Shown: positions 1 to 8,394 of the stretch, piece by piece | Position numbering within the stretch: the stretch's first letter is position 1 | How the letters are laid out: each line of letters begins with the position of its first letter | NCBI RefSeq assembly: GCF_008704935.1 | Contig: NZ_CP023692.1 | Coordinates: forward strand, 5,051,001 to 5,115,000 | DNA: 64,000 nucleotides | Direction: 5' to 3' | Source: Streptomyces vinaceus | Lineage (GTDB): Bacteria > Actinomycetota > Actinomycetes > Streptomycetales > Streptomycetaceae | Translations under genes and position numbers: made by a program | The notes under the pieces: model-generated | Databases searched by the model: none | Told to the model about the DNA's origin: nothing | What the model saw: the letters and a program-made list of their open reading frames with translations, nothing else

Positions 1-582
1 GGCTGTCCAACGCGGACCGTCAGGAGACGTCCAGGGGGACGCAAGGACCGCCTGGGAGCGAGGGCCCTTGGTCGGACCTGCTTGCGCCGCTGCTGCGGCG
101 AGAGGGGGCCGCCCTCCCGGCCGTGCACCGGCCCGTGGTGATCGTCACGGCGAGGCGCCCGAGGGTCTTCGAGAGCGGTGTCGTGCCCGCTGGCCCACCG
201 CGCCGGGTGGGTGCGGGCAGCCGCCCCCGGAGGGGGCGGTGCAGAACAGGACACCGAGGAGCTTGCGGACGTGATCCGGGCACGGCGCGTCGGCATCCCT
301 TCCACGGGCGGGCCAGGGCGCCGGGGCGGTGCGTCCCGATGGGGTGGACAAAAGACGTGAGCTGGGCCGATCGCGCCCGCGTGGCGATCACCGGGAGATG
401 GACCGACCATGGGACTGCCGGTAGATCAGGGGTTCGGCGCAGTGGTGGCGGGCGGAGTGCGACAGGGGGCGGTCCTCCCCGAGGCGCGGTGAAGACCCGG
501 TTTTCGCTCTTCGAACCGCTGGAGTCCGCCCCTCGACACCGTCGTCGGACCGCGCTGGAGAACAAGGAACAGGTGGTCGCCC
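1..582. other. gene-free left edge
   Basis: I find no supported gene here. The open frames across it have composition and peptide content typical of high-GC chance ORFs (Arg/Pro/Gly-rich, no recognisable domain). It probably contains the promoter and leader of the amidotransferase gene beginning at 583, whose ribosome site (AAGGAACAGG) lies just before its ATG. Confidence 0.5.
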
Positions 583-1416
583 ATGTGCCGATGGCTCGCG
601 TACTCAGGTTCGCCCCTTCTGCTCGACACCATCCTGTACAAGCCGGCGCACTCGCTGATCGATCAGAGCCTGCACTCCAGACTGGGTGTGGAGACGACGA
701 ACGGCGACGGCTTCGGCATCGGGTGGTACACGGATCACGCCGATACTCCCGCGGTCCTGCGGGACGTGGGGCCCGCCTGGAACAACCGCAACCTGCGGGA
801 GATCGCCGACCACGTCGAGTCCCCGCTGTTCTTCGCCCACATCCGGGCCTCGACCGGAACGGCCGTGCAGCAGACGAACTGCCACCCCTTCCGGCACGGC
901 CGCTGGCTGTGGATGCACAACGGGTCCATCGCCGGTTTCCACCTCATGCGCCGGGAGCTCTGCCTGCTCGTCGACCCCGCGCTGTTCTTCGACATCGAGG
1001 GGACGACGGACTCCGAGGTGATGTTCTACCTCGCCGTCACCCTCGGCCTGGACCAGGACCCGCCCGGCGCCGTGGCGCGGATGGCCGGAGTCGTCGAGCG
1101 CATCGGCCGCGAGCAGGGCGTGGAGTTCCCGCTGCAGATGACGGTGGCCGTGAGCGACGGCGAGAGTGTCTGGGCCTTCCGCTACTCCAGCCAGGGCAAG
1201 TCCAGGTCGCTGTTCTACAGCAGCCGTGTGGACAGCCTGCGCAAGCTGCACCCCGACATGGCGTTCCTCCAGGAGGTCTCGGACGAGACCCGCCTCGTCG
1301 TCTCCGAGCCCCTCGGTGATCTGCCCGGTGCCTGGAACGAGGTGCCGGAGAGCAGTTACGGCGTCGTACGGCCCGGCGCGGACGCGCTGTTCCCCTTCAC
1401 CCCGCAGGCGGCCTGA
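583..1416 (+). CDS. class II glutamine amidotransferase
   Basis: A 277-residue protein of the Ntn-type class II glutamine amidotransferase family (YafJ/EgtC-like), cytoplasmic. After removal of Met1 the N-terminal Cys2 (MCRWLAYSG) would be the nucleophile that hydrolyses glutamine or a gamma-glutamyl amide. Other family landmarks are NGDGFG at 40-45, FAHIRAST at 84-91, NCHPF at 99-103 and HNGSI at 112-116. Length fits single-domain members, so no synthase partner domain is fused. The start is set by the need for Cys at position 2 and by a ribosome site 8-12 nt upstream. It stands alone; no EgtB or EgtD neighbour is visible, so assignment to ergothioneine synthesis is not supported. The substrate is unknown. 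Confidence 0.9.
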   Translation: MCRWLAYSGSPLLLDTILYKPAHSLIDQSLHSRLGVETTNGDGFGIGWYTDHADTPAVLRDVGPAWNNRNLREIADHVESPLFFAHIRASTGTAVQQTNCHPFRHGRWLWMHNGSIAGFHLMRRELCLLVDPALFFDIEGTTDSEVMFYLAVTLGLDQDPPGAVARMAGVVERIGREQGVEFPLQMTVAVSDGESVWAFRYSSQGKSRSLFYSSRVDSLRKLHPDMAFLQEVSDETRLVVSEPLGDLPGAWNEVPESSYGVVRPGADALFPFTPQAA

Positions 1417-1430
1417 CCGTCACCGGAGCG

Positions 1431-2405
1431 TCACCGGCAGGCGGCGGCCGGGTCGTCGTGGACGAGGGCGCAGACCATCTGCGCGCCGCGCCCGTGACCG
1501 GGGTACGCCGCGAGCAGCTCGGCCTTGAAGTCGTTCCACTGGCGGGTGATTTCGGCGGTGGCTCCGGCGGTCGCCCGGCCGAAGTTGTCGCCGGTCCTCG
1601 CGCGCGGGGAGGCCGCGGTGTCCTTGTTCAGGGTGCGGTTGTGGGCGACGCGGCCGTCGCAGTCGGCGGGTTTGACTCCGGTGGAATCGAAGTCGGGGTA
1701 GCAGCCGGTCGCGAGGTCCTCGGGGATGTGCTCGCGCGCCTGCCGGGTCCAGTCGGCGTCCTTCATGGCGCTGTAGCGGCGGATGTCGAGGAACGGCGGA
1801 TGGTCCGTACGCCCGAGGCCGGGCGGATTGCCGAGGCCGACGGGACCCGCGGCGGGCCGGTCGCTCCAGTTGGAGTGCGCGTAGAAGTCCTCGATCTGGT
1901 GCCAGCCGCGGCCGAGCTGTTCGAGGACGGCGCACTTGGCCGGGCCGGGCTTCTCGTCCCACGCGCAGGGGGTGGAGAGGTCGCTCTGGTCGGCCCGTAC
2001 CCCGCCGTCGGCGTCGACCAGGCCGTCGGCGGCCCGGACCGCGCCGCGGAAGCGGGCGACGGACGTACGGATGCAGGCGAGGAGCTCCGTGTTCGCCTCG
2101 TCCCGGGTGCGGGGGTAGCCGGCGGAGTACCGGGGGGCGAGGTAGTCGGCGTTGTCGCAGTGCAGGGGGCCGACGTCGAAGTAGGGGCGGCGGTCGTTGG
2201 CGTTGACCGCCCCGGCCTGGGCGTCGGCCATCGCGGTCAGCGTGACCGGCTCCCAGGGCAGTGCCGCCCGGGTGATGTCCTCGTGGTTGGCGCCGGTGAA
2301 GGCGTGGGCGGCGCCGCCCGGCAGCAGGGCCATGGCGGCCGCCAGCCCGGCCGCGGCGGCCGCCGACGCGGCCCGTGATCTGCCGGGGAGCGGGAGGCGG
2401 GGCAT
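1431..2405 (-). CDS. secreted phospholipase C/nuclease-like protein (CinY-like)
   Basis: A 324-residue exported protein. Residues 1-35 form a signal peptide: a basic start, an Ala/Leu core, and AHA before Phe36. HEDIT at 41-45 and GWHQIEDFYAHSNW at 167-180 are His/Asp-rich motifs resembling the zinc ligands of the zinc-dependent phospholipase C / P1-nuclease fold and of the Het-C/CinY-like proteins of actinomycetes. Two or three Cys pairs suggest extracytoplasmic folding. The ATG at 2405 is chosen because GGAG lies about 7 nt upstream and because it begins the signal peptide; longer in-frame extensions are antisense to other sequence. It converges on the amidotransferase with 14 nt between stops. 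The enzymatic activity is inferred only from the His pattern. Confidence 0.65.
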   Translation of the reverse strand: MPRLPLPGRSRAASAAAAAGLAAAMALLPGGAAHAFTGANHEDITRAALPWEPVTLTAMADAQAGAVNANDRRPYFDVGPLHCDNADYLAPRYSAGYPRTRDEANTELLACIRTSVARFRGAVRAADGLVDADGGVRADQSDLSTPCAWDEKPGPAKCAVLEQLGRGWHQIEDFYAHSNWSDRPAAGPVGLGNPPGLGRTDHPPFLDIRRYSAMKDADWTRQAREHIPEDLATGCYPDFDSTGVKPADCDGRVAHNRTLNKDTAASPRARTGDNFGRATAGATAEITRQWNDFKAELLAAYPGHGRGAQMVCALVHDDPAAACR

Positions 2406-2558
2406 GGGGGGCTCCAGGTGTACGAAGGCACGTCCGCCCGCCCCCGGCCGGCGTCGGCCGCGGTGATCGCCTCGGCCCCACCGCGAGAGGGGCCGCACCT
2501 CCATGCTGCGCGCCCGGACCGGGCCCCGCACGCCCTCGGTGCGGCCCGGCCTCCCCGG

Positions 2559-2590
2559 GCCGCAGGTGCGCATGTGCCCGCACCTGCGGC
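2559..2590 (-). terminator. hairpin terminator after the YbdK-type ligase
   Basis: A perfect 12-bp inverted repeat (2559-2570 with 2579-2590, core CCGCAGGTGCG) with an 8-nt loop lies 64 nt downstream of the ligase stop and before the secreted protein gene. There is no T-run, which is usual for streptomycete terminators. Confidence 0.6.
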
Positions 2591-2653
2591 TTCGGCGGTT
2601 CAGGGGCGCCGGCGGGCCAGGGGGTGTCCGCGAAGTCCCGCCTGCCCCGCGGG

Positions 2654-3820
2654 CTAGAAGTTCTCCGTCTCGTCCGCCAAGTGGCGCAGTACGTCGTTCA
2701 GGTCCTGGCGGCGGGCGTAGGCCGCGCGTTGGCGGTGGGCGCCCGAGCCGTCGCGCAGGAGGCCTCCCAGGGTCTTGGCCGCGTGGTCGAGCTCGCCCGA
2801 CGCCGCGAGTTCCGGGGCGACCAGGTCCAGCAGGGCCTCCGCCAGGTCCGCCGCCGGGATCTCGACCCCCGTGTACGGGTCGAGGCCGAAGCCCTCCAGT
2901 CCGTCGTGGGCCGCCCGCCAGCGCGCCAGGCGCAGTACGTCGTCCCGCAGCGCCGGCTCGGGACGCAGTTCCGCGATGTCCCGCAGCGCCGTCGCCACCA
3001 GGGCGCGGACCAGTTCCGCCTGGAGGATCGCCGTGTCGATGTCCGGGGACATGTCGGGCGCCCGGATTTCGAGCGTCGGCCAGTGCCCGGACGGGCGCAG
3101 GTCCCAATAGACCATCTTCGTGTCCAGGGCCGCTCCCGAGCCGAGCAGGGTCTGCACCGAGCGCCGGAAGTGGGCCGTGGACGTGAAGTGCGGGGGCAGC
3201 CCGGCCGAGGGCCAGCCCGCCCAGGCCATCGCCCGCCAGCTGGCGTGGCCCGTGTCACGGCCGCCCCAGAACGGCGAGTTGGCGGCCAGCGCGATCAGCG
3301 TGGGCAGCCATGGTCTGACCCTGTTCGACACCGCCACCGCCGTGTCCACGTCGAGGGTGCCGATGTGGATGTGGCGGCCGCAGCTGACGAGGGTGTCGGT
3401 CAGCGCGCCGAAGCGGCGGTGCTGCTCGCGCTGGCGCGGCTCGTCGTCGGTCAGGTGCAGCGGCCCCTCCACGGCGACGACCGGCGAGGGCGCGGCCAGC
3501 AGCCGGCAGCCGTGGGCCCGGGCCGCGCGGGACAGGGTGCGCCGCAGCGCGGCGAGCTCCGCGCGCAGTACGGGCGCCGAGTCGGCGACCGGGGTGGAGA
3601 TCTCCACCTGGTAGCGGGTCCCCTCGGGGTGCACTTCGTGGGGCAGGCCCGCGGCGGTGGCCAGGACGAGCGGGGCGGCCGGGACCACCCGGAAGGTACG
3701 GGCGTCGACGAGGAGGAACTCCTCCTCGACACCCACGGTCAGCGGGGCCGTGAGAGGGGTCGCGTGGACTCCGTTGTCCGCGCTGCCGGTGCTCGTGGTG
3801 CTGTTGCCAGGTTCGATCAC
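2654..3820 (-). CDS. glutamate-cysteine ligase family 2 (YbdK-type carboxylate-amine ligase)
   Basis: A 388-residue cytoplasmic enzyme of the GCS2 / YbdK family, ATP-dependent ligases that join a carboxylate such as glutamate to an amine. GVEEEF at 30-35 carries the conserved acidic metal ligands. GTRYQVEIST at 67-76 and CGRHIHIG at 147-153 form the rest of the active-site frame, and the C-terminal LEIRAPDMSPD stretch is also family typical. Length matches the roughly 370-400 residues of YbdK proteins. The start is GTG at 3820, preceded by GGGAGG with 4 nt spacing. Streptomycetes use mycothiol rather than glutathione, so the real substrate is unlikely to be cysteine plus glutamate and cannot be read from the sequence. 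Confidence 0.88.
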   Translation of the reverse strand: MIEPGNSTTSTGSADNGVHATPLTAPLTVGVEEEFLLVDARTFRVVPAAPLVLATAAGLPHEVHPEGTRYQVEISTPVADSAPVLRAELAALRRTLSRAARAHGCRLLAAPSPVVAVEGPLHLTDDEPRQREQHRRFGALTDTLVSCGRHIHIGTLDVDTAVAVSNRVRPWLPTLIALAANSPFWGGRDTGHASWRAMAWAGWPSAGLPPHFTSTAHFRRSVQTLLGSGAALDTKMVYWDLRPSGHWPTLEIRAPDMSPDIDTAILQAELVRALVATALRDIAELRPEPALRDDVLRLARWRAAHDGLEGFGLDPYTGVEIPAADLAEALLDLVAPELAASGELDHAAKTLGGLLRDGSGAHRQRAAYARRQDLNDVLRHLADETENF

Positions 3821-4129
3821 TACGCCTCCCTGGACATACGAGTCGTTTCATCATGAGCTGAACGGCGTGGGAGGAGCGCACGTCGATTCAGTCAAATGTC
3901 GTGTGATAGTGGCGAGTTACCGGTAAGGACCGGCCGGGTATGAGGCCGCGGATCCGGGTGGGGCGACTGGTGCGGGTGCGGGGAGTGCCGGGGCGCCGAC
4001 CGGCATGCGGCCGGGCAGGCGGCCCGGTACGCGACCGGGGTACGCGGCCGCGTACGCGGCCCGGCCGGCGACGGGCTCCCGGCTCGTTAATGCCTGGGGC
4101 CGCCGAACGGCCGCTGGTTATCATCCGCT
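3821..4129. promoter_or_regulatory. divergent intergenic region, ligase / MFS exporter
   Basis: This 309-nt gap separates two divergent starts. The portion near 3880-3915 is AT-richer than its surroundings (GTGTGATAGTGGCGAG) and is the likeliest promoter zone for the ligase gene. The centre is a GC-rich run of cggg/ccgg repeats with no coding character. The right end carries the TATCAT hexamer described separately. No ORF is credible here. Confidence 0.4.
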
Positions 4130-4130
4130 G
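4119..4130 (+). promoter_or_regulatory. candidate leaderless -10 (TATCAT) of the MFS gene
   Basis: TATCAT at 4119-4124 is followed by 5 nt and then the GTG start at 4130. There is no Shine-Dalgarno match, so transcription may begin at the start codon. No convincing -35 is visible. Confidence 0.4.
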
Positions 4131-5404
4131 TGACCGGTACGAGCACCCCCACGCCCACGCCCGCCCGCCGCGCGACGCGCATATTCGCCGACCTGACCCC
4201 GCTGCGCACGTCCGCCGACTACCGGCGGCTGTGGGTCGGCAGCACCATCTCCTGGATGGGCCAGGCGATGACCGCCCTCGCGATCTCGCTCCAGGTGTAC
4301 GACATCACCGGCTCCAGCTTCTCCGTCGGGCTCGTCGGACTCTTCTCCCTCGTCCCGCTCGTCGCCTTCGGCCTCTACGGCGGGGCCATCGCCGACACCG
4401 TCGACCGGCGCAAGCTGGGCCTCTACAGCTCCCTCGGCCTGACGGCCCTGTCGATCGCCCTGGCCGGCGCCGCGCTCCTCGGCTACCACCGGGTCTGGTT
4501 GCTGTACTCGGTCGTCGCGCTCCAGGCGGTCTGCGGCGCCCTCAACGGACCCGCCCGCTCCGCGATGATCCCGCGACTGCTGCCGACCGAGCAGCTGCCC
4601 GCCGCCAACGCGCTGAACTCGGTGACGATGACCTCCGGAACGATGATCGGCCCGGTGCTCGGCGGGCTCATCGTGGGCTGGTGGGGCTACCAGGCCGCCT
4701 ACCTGATCGACGCCGTCACCTTCTGCGCCGCGCTCTACGCGGTGTGGCGGCTGCCCGCGATGCTGCCCGAGCGGGAGGGCGGCAAGCGCGGCCGGGCCTC
4801 CGTACTCGACGGGCTGCGCTTCCTCGGCACCCGGCCGAACATCCGGATGACCTTCTTCTCCGACATGGCCGCCATGGTGCTCGCCCAGCCGAAGGCGCTG
4901 TTCCCGGCCATCGCGGTGCTCTGGTACGGCGGCGACGCCAAGACCGTCGGCCTGCTGGTGGCCGCGCCCGCCGTCGGGGCGCTGCTGGGCGGGCTGTTCT
5001 CCGGCTGGCAGGGCCGGATCCGCCGGCACGGGCTGGCGATCCTGATCTCCGTGGCGGCATGGGGGCTGGCCATCGCCGTGTTCGGGCTCACCCGGAACCT
5101 GTGGCTCGGGCTGTTCTTCCTGGCCCTGGCGGGCTGGGCGGACACCATCTCCATGGTGTTCCGCTCCACGATGATGCAGGCCGCCACCCCGGACGAGATG
5201 CGGGGGCGCCTGCAGGGCGTGTTCATCGTGGTCGTCGCGGGCGGGCCCCGGCTCGGGGACTTCCTCGCCGGCACCACCGCCGACCTGACCTCCCCGGCCG
5301 TGGCGATCACGGGCGGCGGGCTGGGCTGCGTACTGGTGCTGCTCCTGCTGGCCCTGCGCTGGCGCGGGTTCGCCCGGTACGACGCGAGGTCGCCGCAGGC
5401 GTGA
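4130..5404 (+). CDS. MFS transporter, EntS/MFS_3-like
   Basis: A 424-residue inner-membrane protein with about 12 hydrophobic segments and the MFS loop 2-3 signature GGAIADTVDRRKLG around residues 85-98. The pattern LWVGSTISWMGQAMT near the N-terminus and NALNSVTMTSGTMIGPVLGG in the middle is that of the MFS_3 (EntS-like) subfamily, proton-driven exporters of siderophores or drugs. The start is taken as GTG 4130; an upstream ATG-like stretch is out of register with the membrane topology. It is divergent from the ligase and monocistronic. No siderophore genes lie nearby, so the cargo is unknown. Confidence 0.88.
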   Translation: MTGTSTPTPTPARRATRIFADLTPLRTSADYRRLWVGSTISWMGQAMTALAISLQVYDITGSSFSVGLVGLFSLVPLVAFGLYGGAIADTVDRRKLGLYSSLGLTALSIALAGAALLGYHRVWLLYSVVALQAVCGALNGPARSAMIPRLLPTEQLPAANALNSVTMTSGTMIGPVLGGLIVGWWGYQAAYLIDAVTFCAALYAVWRLPAMLPEREGGKRGRASVLDGLRFLGTRPNIRMTFFSDMAAMVLAQPKALFPAIAVLWYGGDAKTVGLLVAAPAVGALLGGLFSGWQGRIRRHGLAILISVAAWGLAIAVFGLTRNLWLGLFFLALAGWADTISMVFRSTMMQAATPDEMRGRLQGVFIVVVAGGPRLGDFLAGTTADLTSPAVAITGGGLGCVLVLLLLALRWRGFARYDARSPQA

Positions 5405-5451
5405 TCCACGGCCCGGGGCCGGCGGCCCGGTTCACGATCTCCTCCCGGGGC

Positions 5452-5661
5452 AGCGCCGCTGCGGGCGTGGCGCAGGCCGATGTCCTCGTAGTCGACCAGC
5501 AGGGCGAGGAGTTCGGCTCCGGTGGGGTCGCCCACCGGTGCGGCCGCGTGCTCGGGTGGCTCCTGCGGGGTGAGCCCGCGGGCCATCACCGCGCTGTACC
5601 CGCCGTAGGCGATCGACCGGGGCGCCGCCCGCCAGGTTGTTCCGTCCGTCAAGACGGACAT
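5452..5661 (-). pseudogene. possible DUF6461-like gene fragment
   Basis: Reading leftward from an ATG at 5661, about 69 codons give a plausible protein-like stretch (IAYGGYSAVMARGLTP near residue 17, then ELLALLVDYEDIGLRHARSG to residue 69). I associate this from memory with the ends of DUF6461-type proteins. After that the frame loses protein character and has no stop until deep inside the antisense of the MFS gene. This suggests a decayed or truncated gene rather than an active one. A 7-bp dyad (5644-5650 / 5653-5659) overlaps its first codons. The identification is weak. Confidence 0.3.
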
Positions 5662-5696
5662 TCTGGCCGCGGCCACTGACACTGCGGGGTGCCGGG

Positions 5697-7040
5697 TCAG
5701 GCGGTGCCGACCACGCCGCGCGCCACGCCCAGCGAGACCAGGTCCTGGGGGCGGATGCGGAGCTGGTCGGCCGTGGAGGGGGCCTCGGAGGCGGGGCGCT
5801 TGAGGATGGCCGCCGCCAGTTCGGGGGCGATCACGGAGAAGTAGCTGTCCGGGGTGACCCAGGTGTTTCCCGGCGCGGCCAGCGCGAGGGCGCCGCCCGA
5901 ACCCCCCTCGCCGATCAGCAGGGTGGTCACCGGGACCGCGGCCGCCGCGAGCGCCGCGAACGTGTCCGCGATGGCCGCGCCCGCGCCGACGTGTTCGGCG
6001 TCGGCGTCGTTGGCCGCGCCGGGGGTGTCGACCAGGGTGAGTACGGGGATCCCGAGGCGGTCCGCGAGGCGGATCACGCGGGCCGCCGTACGGTAGCCGG
6101 CCGGGCGGGTGGCGGTGCCGCACTGGGCCGCGTACGCGACGGCCCGCCCCTCCCGCAGCCCGAACCCGCACAGCATCCCGGGGTCCGTGCCGCCCGCCCG
6201 GTCCCCGGAGAGGGGCAGGCGGAGCTCGAAGTACGCGTCCAGGTACGCCCCGGCGCGCGGCCGGCCGGGGTGGCGCGCCTGCCGTACGGCGTCCCAGCCG
6301 GTCTGCGGCGGCGGTACGTCCGCCAACGCGGCCGGGGGTTCGACCGGTTCTGCGGAGCGGGGCGCGGCCAGGACGCGCAGCCAGTCGGCGAGGGCCCCGG
6401 GCAGCCCGGAGGGCGGGACGACGGCGTCCACGTGCCCGGCGGCGTACTGGCCCTCGGCGGTGTACGCCGCCGGGTCCGCGTCCGCCGGCCGCACCCGGGA
6501 GCCCGCGAAGCCGACCTGCGCACCCGGGAGGGCGAGCACGACGTCCGCCCCGGCGCCGAGCGTGGCCCAGCCGCCGCCGGTGGTGGGATCGCGGAGCACG
6601 GCGATCTGCGGGAGCCCGGCGGCCCGCGTCAGTACGGACTGGCGGGCCACGCGCTGGAGTTGGGTCAACGCGAGCATGCCCTCCTGCATCCGGGAGCCGC
6701 CGGTGGCGATCAGCGAGACGAGGGGGAGGCGGTGTTCGCGAGCGTGCCCGTACGCGGCTTCGAGCCGGTCTCCGGTGCGTTCGCCGAGGGAGCCGCCGAG
6801 GAAGCCGAACTCGAAGGAGATCACGGCGGCTCGGCGGCCGCCGATCAGGGCGGTCCCGGTGACGACGGACTCCTGCTCGCCGGTCCGCGTGGCCGCGCGG
6901 GCACGGGAGTCGTCGTACCCGGCCCACGCCAGGGGGCCGTCGGGGGCGGAATCCCGGTGGGGGGCGGGAAGTTCGGCGAAGCTGCCGGGGTCGGTCACGG
7001 AGGCGATGGCCGCACGGGCCGAGAGGCGGGTCGTCGTCAC
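5697..7040 (-). CDS. acetyl/acyl-CoA carboxylase carboxyltransferase, fused beta-alpha type
   Basis: A 447-residue single chain containing both halves of a biotin-dependent carboxyltransferase. The N-terminal half has GGSRMQEGMLALTQL near 114-128 and GGWATLGAGADVVLALP near 155-171 (AccD-like). The C-terminal half has PVLTLVDTPGAANDADAEH near 334-352 and IGEGGSGGALALA near 378-390 (AccA-like, with the glycine-rich acyl-CoA oxyanion loop). It lacks an N-terminal zinc ribbon. It would transfer carboxyl from carboxybiotin to an acyl-CoA in the cytoplasm, but no biotin carboxylase or BCCP gene is adjacent, so those must be encoded elsewhere. The start is GTG at 7040. Acyl specificity is not deducible. 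Confidence 0.85.
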   Translation of the reverse strand: MTTTRLSARAAIASVTDPGSFAELPAPHRDSAPDGPLAWAGYDDSRARAATRTGEQESVVTGTALIGGRRAAVISFEFGFLGGSLGERTGDRLEAAYGHAREHRLPLVSLIATGGSRMQEGMLALTQLQRVARQSVLTRAAGLPQIAVLRDPTTGGGWATLGAGADVVLALPGAQVGFAGSRVRPADADPAAYTAEGQYAAGHVDAVVPPSGLPGALADWLRVLAAPRSAEPVEPPAALADVPPPQTGWDAVRQARHPGRPRAGAYLDAYFELRLPLSGDRAGGTDPGMLCGFGLREGRAVAYAAQCGTATRPAGYRTAARVIRLADRLGIPVLTLVDTPGAANDADAEHVGAGAAIADTFAALAAAAVPVTTLLIGEGGSGGALALAAPGNTWVTPDSYFSVIAPELAAAILKRPASEAPSTADQLRIRPQDLVSLGVARGVVGTA

Positions 7041-7134
7041 GCGGCCACCCTATGGGGCCGGACTCGTGCCGCCCTAGGGGTGCCTTGCCGATCAGGCTGG
7101 CCTCGCGGGCCGTGCAGGACTGCGCGGAGGCGCC

Positions 7135-7881
7135 TCAGGGCAGCGGGAAGGCGAGCTTGAGGGCGTAGGCCGCGACGAGGCCGTAGCCGAGGCGGAAGGT
7201 CCAGGCGCGCACGGCGGGGGAGATGCGGCGGCCGGCGGCGGCGCCGATCGCGACGAGGGTCTGCTGCCAGAGGAGGGACGCGGTGGCCACGCCGGCCAGG
7301 AAGGCGGCGCCGGTGGCCGGGGTGGTGAGGGTGGAGGCCTGGGCGGTGGTGAGGGCGGCGAAGTAGAGGGCGGTGGTGGGGTTCACGGCGGTGAGCGCGA
7401 CGTACCGGGCATAGGACTTGGCCGGCCCGCGGCCGGGTCCGGCCCCGACTCCAACCCCGGCCCCGGGTTCCGTGTCGGCGGGGTGTCCGGAGTCGGGCCC
7501 GGCAGGCGGCGCAGGCGGCGGTTCACCCGGACCCGTCCCGCCGGACGGGATCACGCGGCTCGGCACGCGCCCCGGCTCCGGCGCCGGGAGGGTGCGGCCG
7601 CGGTACAGGGCGCGGCCGGCGATCCACAGGAGGACGGCCGCCGACAGCAGGCGGATCCAGGCCTCGACGGGGGTGACGTGGGAGGCCACCCAGGGGCCCA
7701 GGGCCGTGGCGACGGCCGCGTAGGCGAGGTCCACCGTCGCGATGCCGGCCGCCGCGGCCATCGCCGTACGGCGGTGCCGCATCGCCTCCTGGAGCAGCAG
7801 CACGCTCATGGCCCCCATCGGCATCGCCACGCCCAGGCCCGCGACCGCTCCCGACAGCGCGGGGGAGATGAATTCGCTCAT
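7135..7881 (-). CDS. LysE/RhtB family amino-acid exporter
   Basis: A 248-residue membrane protein of the LysE superfamily. The first helix (residues 8-30, AGLGVAMPMGAMSVLLLQEAM) carries the family's glycine/proline pattern. Further hydrophobic segments occur around 42-66 and 75-90 and in the C-terminal third, where AVNPTTALYFAAL is the typical helix-4 motif. A Pro/Gly/Ala-rich cytoplasmic linker (about 100-145) is longer than usual. The gene is divergent from the Lrp-type regulator at 7951 with 69 nt between starts. By the well-known LysE-LysG and BrnF-Lrp precedent, the regulator probably controls this exporter. The exported amino acid is unknown. Confidence 0.87.
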   Translation of the reverse strand: MSEFISPALSGAVAGLGVAMPMGAMSVLLLQEAMRHRRTAMAAAAGIATVDLAYAAVATALGPWVASHVTPVEAWIRLLSAAVLLWIAGRALYRGRTLPAPEPGRVPSRVIPSGGTGPGEPPPAPPAGPDSGHPADTEPGAGVGVGAGPGRGPAKSYARYVALTAVNPTTALYFAALTTAQASTLTTPATGAAFLAGVATASLLWQQTLVAIGAAAGRRISPAVRAWTFRLGYGLVAAYALKLAFPLP

Positions 7882-7950
7882 GGGGGGAGGGTGCGGGCCC
7901 GGGGAGCGGGTGCAGCGGCGGATATCGGCCCCGGCTGCGAGAATCGCGGT

Positions 7951-8394
7951 ATGGACCGCCTCGACAGGGAGATCCTCGGCATCTTGCAGCAGGATGCGCG
8001 GATCTCGTACCGCGACCTCGGCGTGCGCGTCGGGCTCAGTGCCAACGCCACCGCCGACCGGGTGCGCCGGATGCGGCGGGACGGGGTGATCCGCGGGTTC
8101 ACCGTCATCGTGGATCCGGCCGCCGACACCCGCGGCGGCCTCGTCGTCTTCATCGACCTGAGCCTGCGGCAGGACACCACGAACGAGGAGTTCGAGGAGA
8201 AGGTGGTGAGGCTGCCCGGGATCACCGAGGTCGTGCACGTGACCGGGGAGTACGACTACCTCGTACGGGCCCGGGCCGCCGATCCCGCCGCGCTCGACGC
8301 GCTGCTGCGCCGGCTCAAACGGGAGGCCGGCGTGGCGCAGTCCAGTACGCGGATCGCCCTCAAGGGCGCCCACGGGCCCGCCCCTAGGGAGTGA
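7951..8394 (+). CDS. Lrp/AsnC family transcriptional regulator
   Basis: A 147-residue DNA-binding regulator. Residues 1-60 are an AsnC-type helix-turn-helix (LDREILGILQQDARISYRDL, then VGLSANATADRVRRMRRDG). Residues 70-140 form the RAM ligand-binding domain, with VVHVTGEYDYLVRARAAD at its core. The length is standard. The start ATG has no strong ribosome site, and GAGAAT lies 6 nt upstream, so a leaderless transcript is possible. It is divergent from lysE and probably regulates it in response to an amino acid. Its 3' end overlaps the convergent histidine kinase gene by 11 bp (8384-8394). Confidence 0.93.
   Translation: MDRLDREILGILQQDARISYRDLGVRVGLSANATADRVRRMRRDGVIRGFTVIVDPAADTRGGLVVFIDLSLRQDTTNEEFEEKVVRLPGITEVVHVTGEYDYLVRARAADPAALDALLRRLKREAGVAQSSTRIALKGAHGPAPRE

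Noticed and set aside
123..1319. A 398-codon forward frame overlapping the amidotransferase gene
   Set aside because: It is an Arg/Pro-rich alternative frame of the real gene at 583-1416 with no domain and is typical of high-GC shadows.
583..3820. An ergothioneine cluster based on EgtC-like and GCS-like genes
   Set aside because: No EgtB, EgtD or EgtE gene is present, the ligase is of YbdK type, and the two genes are on opposite strands with a secreted protein between them.
4735..6927. A 730-codon minus-strand open frame
   Set aside because: It runs antisense through MFS and out of frame through the carboxyltransferase gene. Only the short part at 5452-5661 looks protein-like and is reported separately as a possible relic.
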